This document shows positions 8,999-17,692 of a stretch of DNA of 64,000 nt, one piece after another; within the stretch, counting starts at the first letter, position 1, and each line of letters starts with the position of its first letter. Source of the DNA: Bradyrhizobium lablabi (GTDB taxonomy: Bacteria > Pseudomonadota > Alphaproteobacteria > Rhizobiales > Xanthobacteraceae); contig NZ_JAFCJK010000002.1 in NCBI RefSeq assembly GCF_018131005.1, positions 868,001-932,000 on the forward strand. Reading direction: 5' to 3'. A program made the translations under genes and the position numbers. Under the pieces are notes generated by a model, which worked only from the letters and a program-made list of their open reading frames with translations, was not told where the DNA came from and searched no databases.

Positions 8999-10099
8999 AT
9001 GGCTGACGTGACGTTGCGTAAGGTGGTGAAGCGCTACGACGACGTCGAGGCGGTGCGCGGCATCGACCTCGACATCGCCGACCATGAGTTCGTGGTGCTG
9101 GTTGGACCATCCGGTTGCGGCAAGTCGACGACGCTGCGGATGATCGCGGGGCTTGAGGATATTTCGGACGGCGACATCATGATCGGGGGCGACGTCGTCA
9201 ACGACGTGCCGCCCAAGGATCGCGACATCGCGATGGTGTTCCAGAACTATGCGCTCTACCCGCACATGACGGTCGCCGAGAACATGTCGTTCGGGCTGCG
9301 CCTGAAGCATTATCCCAAGGCCGAGATCAAGGCGCGGGTAACGGAAGCCGCCCGCATGCTCGACATCACCGACCTCATCGATCGCAAGCCGAAGCAGCTT
9401 TCGGGCGGCCAGCGCCAGCGCGTCGCGATGGGACGGGCGATCGTGCGCAACCCCAAGGTGTTCCTGTTCGACGAGCCGCTCTCGAACCTCGACGCCAAGC
9501 TGCGCGTGCAGATGCGGATCGAGATCAAGAAGGTGCATCAGAAAGTCCGCACCACCACGGTCTATGTCACCCACGACCAGGTCGAGGCAATGACGCTCGC
9601 CGACCGCGTGGTGGTAATGAACCACGGCCGCATTGAACAGATCGGCACGCCGCACGAACTCTACCACAACCCGGCCACGCGCTTCGTCGCAAGCTTCATC
9701 GGCTCGCCGGCGATGAACTTCGTGCCATGCCGCATCGAGGATGTCGGCGGCAAGCTGCATGCGAGACTGACCGACCGTCTCGCATTCCCGCTGCCGCCCA
9801 GCCGCGCCACGCGGTATCAGGCGGTCCCGCGCACCGACAAGCTTTTGCTTGGCATCAGGCCGGAGCACGTCGCCGAGGCCAGTCCGCATGCGGAGCCTGG
9901 CATTGAGCCGTTCGACGCGATGCTCGACGTCACCGAGCCGATGGGCATGGAGACGCTGGTCTATTTCACGCTCGAAGGCACCCAGATCTGCGGCCGCGTC
10001 AATCCCAATGCCGGCGCGCAGGATGGCGGCCCGCTCCGAATGGCTGTGGACCTCAACAACATGCATTTGCTAAACGAGGTGACCGGCGCCGTCCTTTGA
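8999..10099 (+). CDS. ABC transporter ATPase, MalK/UgpC-like (366 aa)
   Basis: All nucleotide-binding motifs are present: Walker [10 protein letters not shown] near residues 35-43, Q-loop, signature LSGGQRQR near 134, Walker B VFLFDEP, D-loop SNLDAK, and H-loop YVTHDQ. The C-terminal third is the TOBE/regulatory domain of MalK-type ATPases (IRPEHV motif). It powers the importer formed by the two preceding permeases. The start at 8999 follows the permease stop by 4 nt. The next gene begins 28 nt downstream, so the catabolic enzymes are probably co-transcribed. Confidence 0.93.
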   Translation: MADVTLRKVVKRYDDVEAVRGIDLDIADHEFVVLVGPSGCGKSTTLRMIAGLEDISDGDIMIGGDVVNDVPPKDRDIAMVFQNYALYPHMTVAENMSFGLRLKHYPKAEIKARVTEAARMLDITDLIDRKPKQLSGGQRQRVAMGRAIVRNPKVFLFDEPLSNLDAKLRVQMRIEIKKVHQKVRTTTVYVTHDQVEAMTLADRVVVMNHGRIEQIGTPHELYHNPATRFVASFIGSPAMNFVPCRIEDVGGKLHARLTDRLAFPLPPSRATRYQAVPRTDKLLLGIRPEHVAEASPHAEPGIEPFDAMLDVTEPMGMETLVYFTLEGTQICGRVNPNAGAQDGGPLRMAVDLNNMHLLNEVTGAVL

Positions 10100-10127
10100 C
10101 GGCGAACAAGAACCGCAAGAGCAGGAA

Positions 10128-11117
10128 ATGGGCACCAACAAGAAGAAGATTTTCATCACCCAGACATTGTCGCCGGGAGCACGGGCTCTCCTCACCGAAC
10201 GGGACGACATCGAACTCGTCGAATTTCCGAATCTGATCTCCGCCAAGGACTTCGAGGCCATGTTGAAGGAACATGCGCCGGTCCACGGCGTCGCGCTCGG
10301 CGCCACCCGCTTCGGTGAGCCGGAGCTTGAAGCCTCCAGGGACATGAAGGTGGTGACGCGGATCGGCGTCGGCTATGACGCCGTCGACGTCGCCGCGCTC
10401 TCCCGCCGCAAGGTGCCGCTCATGGTGGCGGGCACCGCGAACTCGCCCTCGGTGGCCGAGCACGCGCTGTTCATGATGCTGACGCTCGCGAAGCGAGCGC
10501 AGGAGATGCACGCCATGGTCAAGGACGGCACCTGGGCGAGCCGGCTCGGCGTGCTGCCGTTCGACCTCTACGGCAAGACCGTGCTGGTCGTCGGATTCGG
10601 CCGCATCGGCTCGCGCACCGCCAAGCGCTGCCTCGTGATGGAGATGCAGGTGCTGGTGTACGATCCCTACAAGCCGGCCGGCGAGATCATGGCCGCCGGC
10701 TGCGAAGCGGTGCCGGATCTCGACGCCGCCCTGCGACGCGCCGATTTCGTCACCATCCATTGCCCGAAGACACCGGAAACGCTCGGCATGTTCAACGCGG
10801 CGCGTTTCCGCCTGATGAAGCCGACCGCCTACCTCATCAACACCGCTCGCGGGGGCATCGTCGATGAGAAGGCGCTGCACGATGCGCTGGCGTCGGGCAA
10901 GCTTGCCGGCGCGGGCCTCGACGTGTTCGAGCAGGAGCCGCCGCCGGTCGGTCAGGCCCTGCACAGCCTGCCGAACGTGATCATGGCCCCGCACGTCGCC
11001 GGCGTCACCGTCGAGGCGGTCGATCGCATGAGCGAGCAGACGGCACGCAATATCCTGAGCGTGCTTGACGGAGCGCCGCTGCGCCAGAACGTCATCAACC
11101 CGGACGTTCTCGGCTGA
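10128..11117 (+). CDS. D-isomer-specific 2-hydroxyacid dehydrogenase, SerA/GhrB-like (329 aa)
   Basis: The NAD-binding Rossmann motif is VGFGRIGSRTA (about residues 151-161). The catalytic set is seen in order: Arg in NTARGGIVDE, Glu in DVFEQEPPP, and His in APHVAGVT. The length is that of single-module hydroxyacid dehydrogenases, without the ACT domain of true biosynthetic SerA enzymes. It reduces a 2-keto acid or oxidises a D-2-hydroxy acid in the cytoplasm. Its position directly after a sugar-type importer suggests catabolism of the imported compound rather than serine synthesis, which is an inference from context. Confidence 0.88.
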   Translation: MGTNKKKIFITQTLSPGARALLTERDDIELVEFPNLISAKDFEAMLKEHAPVHGVALGATRFGEPELEASRDMKVVTRIGVGYDAVDVAALSRRKVPLMVAGTANSPSVAEHALFMMLTLAKRAQEMHAMVKDGTWASRLGVLPFDLYGKTVLVVGFGRIGSRTAKRCLVMEMQVLVYDPYKPAGEIMAAGCEAVPDLDAALRRADFVTIHCPKTPETLGMFNAARFRLMKPTAYLINTARGGIVDEKALHDALASGKLAGAGLDVFEQEPPPVGQALHSLPNVIMAPHVAGVTVEAVDRMSEQTARNILSVLDGAPLRQNVINPDVLG

Positions 11118-11186
11118 GCTTGCAGCCGTTCCCTTTCGCGCCGCGGCCGATCCCTGGAGCTCGGTGCGGTGACGTGGAGTATGCAC

Positions 11187-12611
11187 ATGGCATTCAAGGA
11201 ATTCGCCAATTATGACGCGGTCGGCCTCGCCGAGCTCGTCCGCAAGAAGGACGTATCGCCGAAGGAGTTGCTCGACGAGGCAATCGACCGCACGACGAAG
11301 ACCGATCCACAGATCAACGCGGTCGTCGTCAAGCACTACGACTACGCCGAGCGCCAGATCGCCAAGGGATTGCCCGACGGTCCCTTCGCCGGCGTGCCGT
11401 TTCTCCTGAAGGACCTTGATCCGCTCGAAGGTACGCGCACAACGTCGGGTGCAACCGTGCTCAGCGAATTCGTGGCCGATCACAGCGGCACCCTGGTCCA
11501 GCGCTTCCTCGATACCGGCGTCACGATCTTCGGCAAGAGCGCAAGCCCGGAATTTGGCCTGATGCCGACGACGGAGTCGCGGCTGTTCGGACCGACGCGC
11601 AATCCGTGGAATCTCGACCATTCCTCGGGCGGCTCGTCCGGAGGCGCCGGTGCCGCGGTTGCCGCGCGCATCCTGCCTATGGCGCATGCCAGCGATGGCG
11701 GCGGCTCGATCCGCATCCCCGCCTCCGCCTCCGGTGTGTTCGGCATGAAGCCGACGCGGGCGCGCAATCCGCTCGGCCCGGACCGCGGCGAAGGCTGGGG
11801 CGGATTTTCGGTCGGCCATGTGCTCAGCATCAGCGTGCGCGACAGCGCCGTGATGATGGACGCGATCCACGGGCCCGAACCGTCGAGCCCGTATGTCGCG
11901 CCGCCGCCATTGCGCCCGTTTTCGCAGGAGGTCGGCCGCGATCCCGGGTATTTGCGCATCAGCTTCACCGACAGGTCGCCGTTTGGCGAAGCCATCGACC
12001 CCGAAATTGCCGCCGCGGTCCGCGCCATCGCCCAGGTCCTGGCCGGTCTTGGCCACCGCGTCGAAGAGCGGGCACCGACCCTGCCCGCCGATCCGGCTGC
12101 GGTCATGACGACGATTGTCGGTGGCAACACGGCACTGACGGTGCGGCTGCTCGAGCAGCGCTTCGGCCGCGCCATGACGGCTGATGATCTGGAGCACTTG
12201 ACGCTGGTCAGCGCGCGGAACTCGCAGAAGCTTGCACCGGTGGACTACGTCGCCGCTCAACTCGCGGCGTTCCAGATTTCGCATACGCTTGCGACCTTCT
12301 TCGCAGGCTGCGACGTCTTCCTCAGCCCCACATTGTGCACGCCACCGGTCCGCATCGGCGAGTTCAACACGATGTCCGACGATCTGACCCACATCGCGCC
12401 GCTCCTGCGCCGCTACATGCCGGGCACCTCGATGTTCAATATGTCCGGCCAGCCTGCGATGTCCGTGCCGTTGGCATGGAACAAGGCCGGTCTGCCGCTC
12501 GGCATGATGTTTGCGGCAAAGTTCGGCGAGGAAGGGCTGCTATTCCGGCTCGCGGGCCAGCTCGAACAGGTTCGCTCGTGGCGGGACAAACGCCCACCGG
12601 TATGTGCGTAG
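11187..12611 (+). CDS. Amidase-signature family enzyme (474 aa)
   Basis: The amidase signature with its Ser-cisSer-Lys triad is present: Lys in FLLKDLDP near residue 74, and the Gly/Ser-rich block DHSSGGSSGGAGAAVAA, followed by SDGGGSIRIPAS carrying the nucleophile. The family hydrolyses carboxamides, and relatives include GatA and nylon-oligomer hydrolases. No gatB or gatC is nearby, so it is unlikely to be the tRNA amidotransferase. GGAG lies 7 nt before the ATG at 11187, which decides against the upstream GTG. It is the last gene of the importer cluster, 69 nt after the dehydrogenase, which hints that the imported compound has an amide bond. Confidence 0.88.
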   Translation: MAFKEFANYDAVGLAELVRKKDVSPKELLDEAIDRTTKTDPQINAVVVKHYDYAERQIAKGLPDGPFAGVPFLLKDLDPLEGTRTTSGATVLSEFVADHSGTLVQRFLDTGVTIFGKSASPEFGLMPTTESRLFGPTRNPWNLDHSSGGSSGGAGAAVAARILPMAHASDGGGSIRIPASASGVFGMKPTRARNPLGPDRGEGWGGFSVGHVLSISVRDSAVMMDAIHGPEPSSPYVAPPPLRPFSQEVGRDPGYLRISFTDRSPFGEAIDPEIAAAVRAIAQVLAGLGHRVEERAPTLPADPAAVMTTIVGGNTALTVRLLEQRFGRAMTADDLEHLTLVSARNSQKLAPVDYVAAQLAAFQISHTLATFFAGCDVFLSPTLCTPPVRIGEFNTMSDDLTHIAPLLRRYMPGTSMFNMSGQPAMSVPLAWNKAGLPLGMMFAAKFGEEGLLFRLAGQLEQVRSWRDKRPPVCA

Positions 12612-12683
12612 ACTAACAAAATTCAGCCAAATCAGTTAGATACGAGACCATGCTGGCATCAATTCTCGCACGGAGGCTGAACC

Positions 12684-13133
12684 GTGAATCAAAGCGACCC
12701 GACCGACAATGCGCTCGCCGCGATCGCGAGCATTCTCGACCAGGCCACTGCGCCCCCCGAACCGGCCAAGGCGCAGGAAGGCGCGGCAGACAGCGCGCCG
12801 GAACAGATTGAAGAGACAGCCATGGTGTTGCCACCGCCCGGGCCGCAGCCGATCGAGGCCAGCGGCTATTCCAAAGTCGGGCCGGGCCCAATAGCCGCAT
12901 TGCGCTTCCGGTGGACGGTCCGAGAGGACAATGGCCGTTATTACGTCGACGAGGCTGTCGGCGAGACGTCGACCCCGGTCGTCAACGGCCCGATGGACCG
13001 AAACGCCGCGATCAACTTCGTCGACGATTGCGAGGCGAAGGCGCGGCAGCGCTTCGAGCACTTCAGGCAGCAGATGACCGGACGCACTGCCGCCCCCGAC
13101 GGCATGCGCGGCGACGACGACTACGAAGGTTGA
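12684..13133 (+). CDS. Hypothetical protein, Pro/Ala-rich N-terminus (149 aa)
   Basis: The gene begins with GTG preceded by GGAGGCTGAACC. The first 60 residues are acidic and Pro/Ala-rich. Residues 70-135 form a compact-looking part with WTVREDNGRYYVDEAV and a Cys/Lys/Arg-rich helix (DDCEAKARQRFEHFRQQM). There is no signal peptide or membrane segment. I do not recognise the family. Codon use looks like that of its neighbours, and the good start site supports a real gene. Confidence 0.65.
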   Translation: MNQSDPTDNALAAIASILDQATAPPEPAKAQEGAADSAPEQIEETAMVLPPPGPQPIEASGYSKVGPGPIAALRFRWTVREDNGRYYVDEAVGETSTPVVNGPMDRNAAINFVDDCEAKARQRFEHFRQQMTGRTAAPDGMRGDDDYEG

Positions 13134-13149
13134 AGCACGATCCGGATCG

Positions 13150-13674
13150 TTAAGCCTGCGCTGCCCTTGGTGGTCCGAGGAAATCCTTCTTCGCGAGATC
13201 GACGCCGGCATGGCGCAAGATGTCGTAGGCAGTCGCAACGTGGAAGAAGAACTGCGGCACGCTGAAGGTCAGCAGCAGCGATTTTCCCGTGAAACGCCGC
13301 GTCGCTCCGCTGCGGAACGTGAATACCACATCCTTGTCCGCCGCGGCGTCGATCACGGCAGGAGGCAGGCCTTGGGCAAAACAAACCGTCGACGATATCC
13401 GCGATTTCAGTTCGGTGATGTCGGGCTCCGCTTTCGCAAACGTCAGCGGCTCGCAGCCGGCCAGCAACGCGCAGCTCAGGATCACGTGGCGGTTGGCTTC
13501 CTCGACCTGCTGCCGAAGGCTGTACATGGTCGGCGCGAGCCTGAGGCCAAGCAGCACGGCCGGATCGACTTTCCGTGCGGTCGCGTAAGCTGCCGCATGA
13601 TCGAGCAAGGCTGAGAGATTGCGCAGATACGGCACATAGACGCCGATGGATGCTTCATGGAGTGAGATGGTCAC
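13150..13674 (-). CDS. DUF1993-family protein (174 aa)
   Basis: This is a helical protein of the DUF1993 type. Hallmarks are the N-terminal LRNLSALLDHAAAYA, the middle segment LRLAPTMYSLRQQV, and the late PQFFFHVATAYDILRHAGV. The family is related to the DinB/YfiT-like four-helix fold and has no established function. It is probably cytoplasmic. It converges with the 149-aa hypothetical gene, with 16 nt between the stops. Confidence 0.8.
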   Translation of the reverse strand: MTISLHEASIGVYVPYLRNLSALLDHAAAYATARKVDPAVLLGLRLAPTMYSLRQQVEEANRHVILSCALLAGCEPLTFAKAEPDITELKSRISSTVCFAQGLPPAVIDAAADKDVVFTFRSGATRRFTGKSLLLTFSVPQFFFHVATAYDILRHAGVDLAKKDFLGPPRAAQA

Positions 13675-13759
13675 TTCGCCTCCCGGTATGCTGGCCCAAC
13701 CGTGCCGTCTGGTCTAAAGGCTCTGCAATGACGTGTCATCGCAATCGACGGAGACGTGG

Positions 13760-14536
13760 ATGTTTCGTGCATTGGCCGGCCTCGCATTGGCCCTCCTGGT
13801 GTCGTCGGCACAAGCCCAACAGCAGGTCGCTTCCCGTCTCGATGACATCGTCAAGCGCGGCACGCTGCGTGTCGGCATGACAGGCGACTATCTGCCCTTC
13901 ACCTATCTTGAGCAGGACACCAAAGCCTTCCGTGGCTTCGATGTCGACATGGCCGAATCGCTCGGCAAGGCGCTTGGCGTTAAAGTCGAATTCGTGCAGA
14001 CGGCATGGCCGCAACTGGCGAAGGATTTCGAGGCTGACCGTTTCGACGTCGCAATGGGCGGCGTCTCCATCACTTTCGATCGACAGAAGAAGGGCCTGTT
14101 CTCGACGCCCATCATGCGCGAAGGCAAGACGCCGATCGCGCGCTGCGCCGACAAGGACAAGTACGAGACCATCGCCGACATCGACAGGGCCGGCATCCGC
14201 GTCACCGTCAATCCCGGCGGCACCAATGAGCGCTTCGCGCGGGCCAATGTGAAGACAGCCGAGATCCGCGTCTTCAACGACAACACCAAGATCTTCGACG
14301 AGATCGCCAAGGGCGATGCAGATCTGATGATGACGGACGCATCCGAGACGCGCTACCAGCAGAAGCTTCATCCCGGCGTGCTCTGTGCGGTACATCCGGA
14401 CAAGCCGTTCGACTTCTCCGAGAAGGCCTATTGGCTGCAGCGCGATGTGGCGTTGAAAGCCTTCGTCGACCAATGGCTGCATGTCGCGATGGAGGACGGC
14501 ACCTTTCGCAGGATCTACGCCGCATGGTTTGAATGA
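13760..14536 (+). CDS. Periplasmic solute-binding-fold protein, cyclohexadienyl dehydratase-like (258 aa)
   Basis: After a signal peptide (residues 1-20, SSAQAQQ) comes a family-3 binding-protein fold: LRVGMTGDYLPF, GFDVDMAESLGKALG, NPGGTNERF. The C-terminal part resembles the periplasmic cyclohexadienyl (prephenate/arogenate) dehydratases, with MTDASETRYQ and DKPFDFSEKAYWL. No permease or ATPase gene lies nearby, which favours an enzyme over a transport component. The start at 13760 has GGAG 6 nt upstream and gives the shortest clean signal peptide. An amino-acid binding protein for a distant transporter remains possible. Confidence 0.78.
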   Translation: MFRALAGLALALLVSSAQAQQQVASRLDDIVKRGTLRVGMTGDYLPFTYLEQDTKAFRGFDVDMAESLGKALGVKVEFVQTAWPQLAKDFEADRFDVAMGGVSITFDRQKKGLFSTPIMREGKTPIARCADKDKYETIADIDRAGIRVTVNPGGTNERFARANVKTAEIRVFNDNTKIFDEIAKGDADLMMTDASETRYQQKLHPGVLCAVHPDKPFDFSEKAYWLQRDVALKAFVDQWLHVAMEDGTFRRIYAAWFE

Positions 14537-14726
14537 CCATGTGGCAATGAGCGCCTCTGACGTGCCGAAATTTGACCACCTCTCGGGCCGACACTGGACC
14601 GAGTTCCAGTCATTTGAACCCAAGGCCGCGGCTGCACGACTCAGGTTTTTAAAGTGACCTAGGTCACTTTGAATGAGATTGCCGCCACGTAGCCTTAGCG
14701 ACGGAATTCCCTCAGTGGAGGTCGAG

Positions 14727-15530
14727 ATGACAAAGCTCCTGGCAATCGCCACGCTTTTGTTTGCGAGCACGGCTGTCGCGCAGGCCCAATACACTTTCGA
14801 GTACGGCGGCCGCACCATCCGGATCGATCCCGATCGCGGCACGGTCTCGATCCCCGGCGTCTATGACAACACCGGCCGCAAACCCAAGCGCGCCAAGGGC
14901 GATGCCGCCGAGCCGAAGCGCAAGCCAACTCCACAACAGGTCAAGACAGATCCACAAGCCGCGCCGGCGAGCACAGCACCCTCAGCGCCTGCTCCTGCCG
15001 AACAGGCCGCGGTCCCTGCCGCGCCGGTGCCTGAGCCGGCACCTTCAGTCGCGCCAGCCGCACCGGCGCCTGAGCCGGCCACCGCGACCGCTGCGGTAGC
15101 GCCCTCAGACACCGCGGCGATCGCTCCACCTCCGGCGGCGCCACTTGCGCCGGCACCCACTGTCGCCGCTGCGCCTTCGTCACCGCCACCGGCGTCCTCT
15201 CCACGTGCGGCTCCGAACCCGGTGCAGGCCGCGAATTCACCGCTCGGCGTCTGGCTGACCGAAGAGAGGGAAGGCAAGGTCCGCATCGAGCAATGCGGCG
15301 CCAATCTGTGCGGCTACGCCGTCGACAAGAAGTCGAACCAGAACGGCGAGCAGGTCCTGATCAACATGAAGCCCGCCAAGGACAAATGGAGCGGCCGGAT
15401 CCTCGATCCCGGCACGGGTAGCACCTACGACTCTACGATCGCGCTGAAGGGTGCGGACACACTGCGCGTCCAGGGCTGCGCCTTCGGCGGCATGTTCTGC
15501 GGCGGCCAGACCTGGACGCGGGTCAACTGA
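14727..15530 (+). CDS. Exported DUF2147-type protein with long Pro/Ala linker (267 aa)
   Basis: A signal peptide (about residues 1-18, AVAQAQ) is followed by a short conserved region (YTFEYGGRTIRIDPDRGTVS). Residues roughly 60-170 are almost wholly Ala, Pro and Glu. The last 95 residues form a DUF2147-like beta domain (SPLGVWLTEEREGKVRIEQC, NGEQVLINMKPAKDKWSGRI, AFGGMFCGGQTW). The protein should be periplasmic or anchored to the envelope through the extended linker. GGAGG lies 5 nt before the ATG. A strong terminator follows at 15548-15576. The function of DUF2147 proteins is not known. Confidence 0.8.
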   Translation: MTKLLAIATLLFASTAVAQAQYTFEYGGRTIRIDPDRGTVSIPGVYDNTGRKPKRAKGDAAEPKRKPTPQQVKTDPQAAPASTAPSAPAPAEQAAVPAAPVPEPAPSVAPAAPAPEPATATAAVAPSDTAAIAPPPAAPLAPAPTVAAAPSSPPPASSPRAAPNPVQAANSPLGVWLTEEREGKVRIEQCGANLCGYAVDKKSNQNGEQVLINMKPAKDKWSGRILDPGTGSTYDSTIALKGADTLRVQGCAFGGMFCGGQTWTRVN

Positions 15531-15547
15531 GCGGCCGCACGAAATGA

Positions 15548-15576
15548 AAAAAGCTCCGCAGCCCGCGGAGCTTTTT
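15548..15576. terminator. Strong intrinsic terminator between convergent genes
   Basis: A 12-bp stem (AAAAAGCTCCGC with GCGGAGCTTTTT) has a 5-nt loop. It has A- and T-tracts on both sides, so it can end the DUF2147 gene on the plus strand and the cupin gene on the minus strand. Confidence 0.85.
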
Positions 15577-15614
15577 GTTTGGCGCGCGCGGCCGCGGACA
15601 GGCTACCCAATCAG

Positions 15615-16019
15615 CTAACCGACCTTGCCGTTATATTCCTCGTCGGTGACATGCTCCATCCAGGTCGAGTAGACGCCGTCGAGCGCCTCCTGCATGGCGA
15701 TGTGGGTCATAGCGTTATTCGGCGAGGCGCCATGCCAGTGCTTCTCATTCGGCGGAATCCAGACGACATCACCCGGCCGGATCTCCCTGATCGGGCCGTC
15801 TTTCGCCTGCACCCGTCCGATCCCGGAAATCACGTAGAGCGTTTGGCCGAGCGGATGCGTGTGCCAGGCGGTTCGCGCCCCCGGCTCGAAGGCGACGCGG
15901 GAAGCGTTCAGGCGGGCCGGTGCAGGCGCCATGTTGATGGGGTCCTGCAGCACGGTTCCGGTAAAGTTCTCCTTTGGCGCGCGGCGGGTCGGCCGCGAGC
16001 CGGCAACGTGGACATCCAT
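15615..16019 (-). CDS. Cupin-domain protein, hydroxynitrile-lyase-like (134 aa)
   Basis: This is a single small cupin barrel. Motif 1 is visible as RTAWHTHPLGQTLYV and motif 2 as GDVVWIPPNEKHWHGA, giving the HxH...Q...H metal site. The C-terminal part (MTHIAMQEALDG, WMEHVTDEEY) matches the bacterial cupin group that includes manganese-dependent (R)-hydroxynitrile lyases. Many members have unknown natural substrates. GAGGT stands before the ATG. It follows the RraA-like gene on the same strand by 23 nt, so the two are probably one operon. Confidence 0.83.
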   Translation of the reverse strand: MDVHVAGSRPTRRAPKENFTGTVLQDPINMAPAPARLNASRVAFEPGARTAWHTHPLGQTLYVISGIGRVQAKDGPIREIRPGDVVWIPPNEKHWHGASPNNAMTHIAMQEALDGVYSTWMEHVTDEEYNGKVG

Positions 16020-16042
16020 AGGCTTACCTCGCTCTCTTCACG

Positions 16043-16741
16043 TTATTTCTTGCTTGCGGCGTAGCGTGCCTTGGTTTCGGCGTTCATCGGATAGAGGCCC
16101 GGCAGCGACGCCCCGTTGTTCACTTCATTGACGATCCACGCCTCCATCCGTTCCTGCTCGGGCCCTTCGGCCAGTACGTGATCCAGGAATACCTGCGGAA
16201 TCAGCACCGCGCCGTCCTGATCGGCGACCACCACGTCATTCGGGAACACCGCTACACCGCCGCACCCGATCGGCTCGCCCCAGCCGACGAAGGTCAGGCC
16301 TGCGACCGACGGCGGTGCCGCATAGCCGTCGCACCAGACCGGAAGTCCGGTGCCGAGCACGCCCTCCACGTCGCGCACGACGCCATCGGTGATCAGTGCC
16401 GCCACGCCGCGCTTGACCATGCGCGCACAGAGGATGTCGCCGAAAATACCGGCATCGGTGACGCCCATCGCGTCGACGACTGCGAGGCAGCCCTCCGGCA
16501 TGGCCTCAATCGCGGTGCGGGTCGAAATCGGCGACGACCAGGATTCCGGCGTCGCCAGATCCTCGCGCGCCGGCACGAAACGCAGCGTGAAGGCCGGTCC
16601 AACCAGCCGCTTCTGCCCAGGCCTCAGCGGTTTGGTGCCGCGCATCCAGACGTTACGTAGCCCCTTCTTGAGCAGGACGGTGGTGATGGTGGCGGTGGAC
16701 ACGTGCGACAGTGTCGCAATCGCTTCGGCGGACAGGGACAT
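16043..16741 (-). CDS. RraA-like family protein (232 aa)
   Basis: The RraA/HMG-aldolase fold is recognisable from LVGPAFTLRFVP, the central GDILCARMVKRGVAALITDGVVRDV, and VFPNDVVVADQDGAVLIP. The GDxLxxR...DGxxRD pattern is that of the metal-dependent aldolase/decarboxylase members (4-hydroxy-4-methyl-2-oxoglutarate aldolase type), so it may be an enzyme rather than an RNase E inhibitor. It is the first gene of a two-gene unit with the cupin gene. It is divergent from pxpB, with about 220 nt between the starts. Confidence 0.83.
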   Translation of the reverse strand: MSLSAEAIATLSHVSTATITTVLLKKGLRNVWMRGTKPLRPGQKRLVGPAFTLRFVPAREDLATPESWSSPISTRTAIEAMPEGCLAVVDAMGVTDAGIFGDILCARMVKRGVAALITDGVVRDVEGVLGTGLPVWCDGYAAPPSVAGLTFVGWGEPIGCGGVAVFPNDVVVADQDGAVLIPQVFLDHVLAEGPEQERMEAWIVNEVNNGASLPGLYPMNAETKARYAASKK

Positions 16742-16960
16742 CTCGAAAGGTAGCTCCGGTGGGAGGAAGAGGAAAAGACGAGCCGCATCTTGCGGGGCAA
16801 AACCTTCGCGTCAAGGGCCGTGACGCCGGTTCTGCGATCACCATATCCTATCGCCGGCATGCGAATTAATTTATTGAAGTTGCAGCGTCATTTTGCACGA
16901 AGCGAATTCCGCTGCGGCCCGAAACACGCTAGCTTGATGCGCGACGAGTCCGCATACATC

Positions 16961-17692
16961 ATGGCCGAAACTCTCAGTCCTCCCCGCCTCCTGCCGAGTG
17001 GCGACAGTGCCATCACGGTTGAATTCAGCCGCACCATCGACGATGCCGCCAACCGGCGGGTGCTGGCGCTCGACCGCGTCATATCGGCCGAGCCGATAGA
17101 GGGAATCACCGAGACGGTGCCGACCTATCGCTCGCTGCTGGTGCATTACGATCCCGTCCGGATCGGTTTCGATGCGCTCGGCGAACAATTGCTTGCGCGG
17201 GCAGCCAAGGCTTTGCCGACCGCGGTTCGAACGCGCCGTTGGCGAATTCCCGTCGCCTATGGCGGCGAGCATGGGATCGATCTCGAGGACGTGGCGAAGG
17301 CGCTCAACACCACGCCCGACGATATCGTCGGGCGTCATGTCGCCGGCGACTACCGGGTGGCCATGATCGGGTTTACGCCCGGCTGGTCCTACCTCAGCGG
17401 GCTCGAAGAATTTCTGCACATGCCGCGTCGCCAGGATCCGCGTCTGCTGACGCCCGCCGGTACCATCTCGATCGGCGGCATCCAGACCGGCGTGCAATGC
17501 CTTGCCGGCCCGAGCGGCTGGCATCTGCTTGGCCGCACAGCCGTGCGAACCTATCAGTTGCATCGCGATCCGACCTTCCTGCTCGAGCCGGGCGACGCCA
17601 TCACCTTCACGGCGGTCGATGCAAAGACCTTTGCGGAACAGGACCGCGCCGCCGAAGCTGGCGAATTCATTGCCGAACTGGTGTCGTCATGA
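16961..17692 (+). CDS. pxpB: 5-oxoprolinase subunit PxpB (KipI family, 243 aa)
   Basis: KipI-family hallmarks are PSGDSAITVEF near the start, then GFTPGWSYLSGL and GTISIGGIQTGVQC in the C-terminal half. PxpA, PxpB and PxpC together form the bacterial ATP-dependent 5-oxoprolinase that opens pyroglutamate to glutamate. The start at 16961 was chosen by homology; an ATG at 16937 is possible and neither has a strong ribosome-binding site. Its stop overlaps the pxpC start by 4 nt (ATGA). Confidence 0.9.
   Translation: MAETLSPPRLLPSGDSAITVEFSRTIDDAANRRVLALDRVISAEPIEGITETVPTYRSLLVHYDPVRIGFDALGEQLLARAAKALPTAVRTRRWRIPVAYGGEHGIDLEDVAKALNTTPDDIVGRHVAGDYRVAMIGFTPGWSYLSGLEEFLHMPRRQDPRLLTPAGTISIGGIQTGVQCLAGPSGWHLLGRTAVRTYQLHRDPTFLLEPGDAITFTAVDAKTFAEQDRAAEAGEFIAELVSS

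Noticed and set aside
10053..12392. A 779-codon open frame on the minus strand opposite the dehydrogenase and amidase genes
   Set aside because: It is rich in Arg, His, Asp and Gly without any family motif, mirrors the codon pattern of the genes opposite, and those genes have complete catalytic motifs. High GC produces such long antisense frames.
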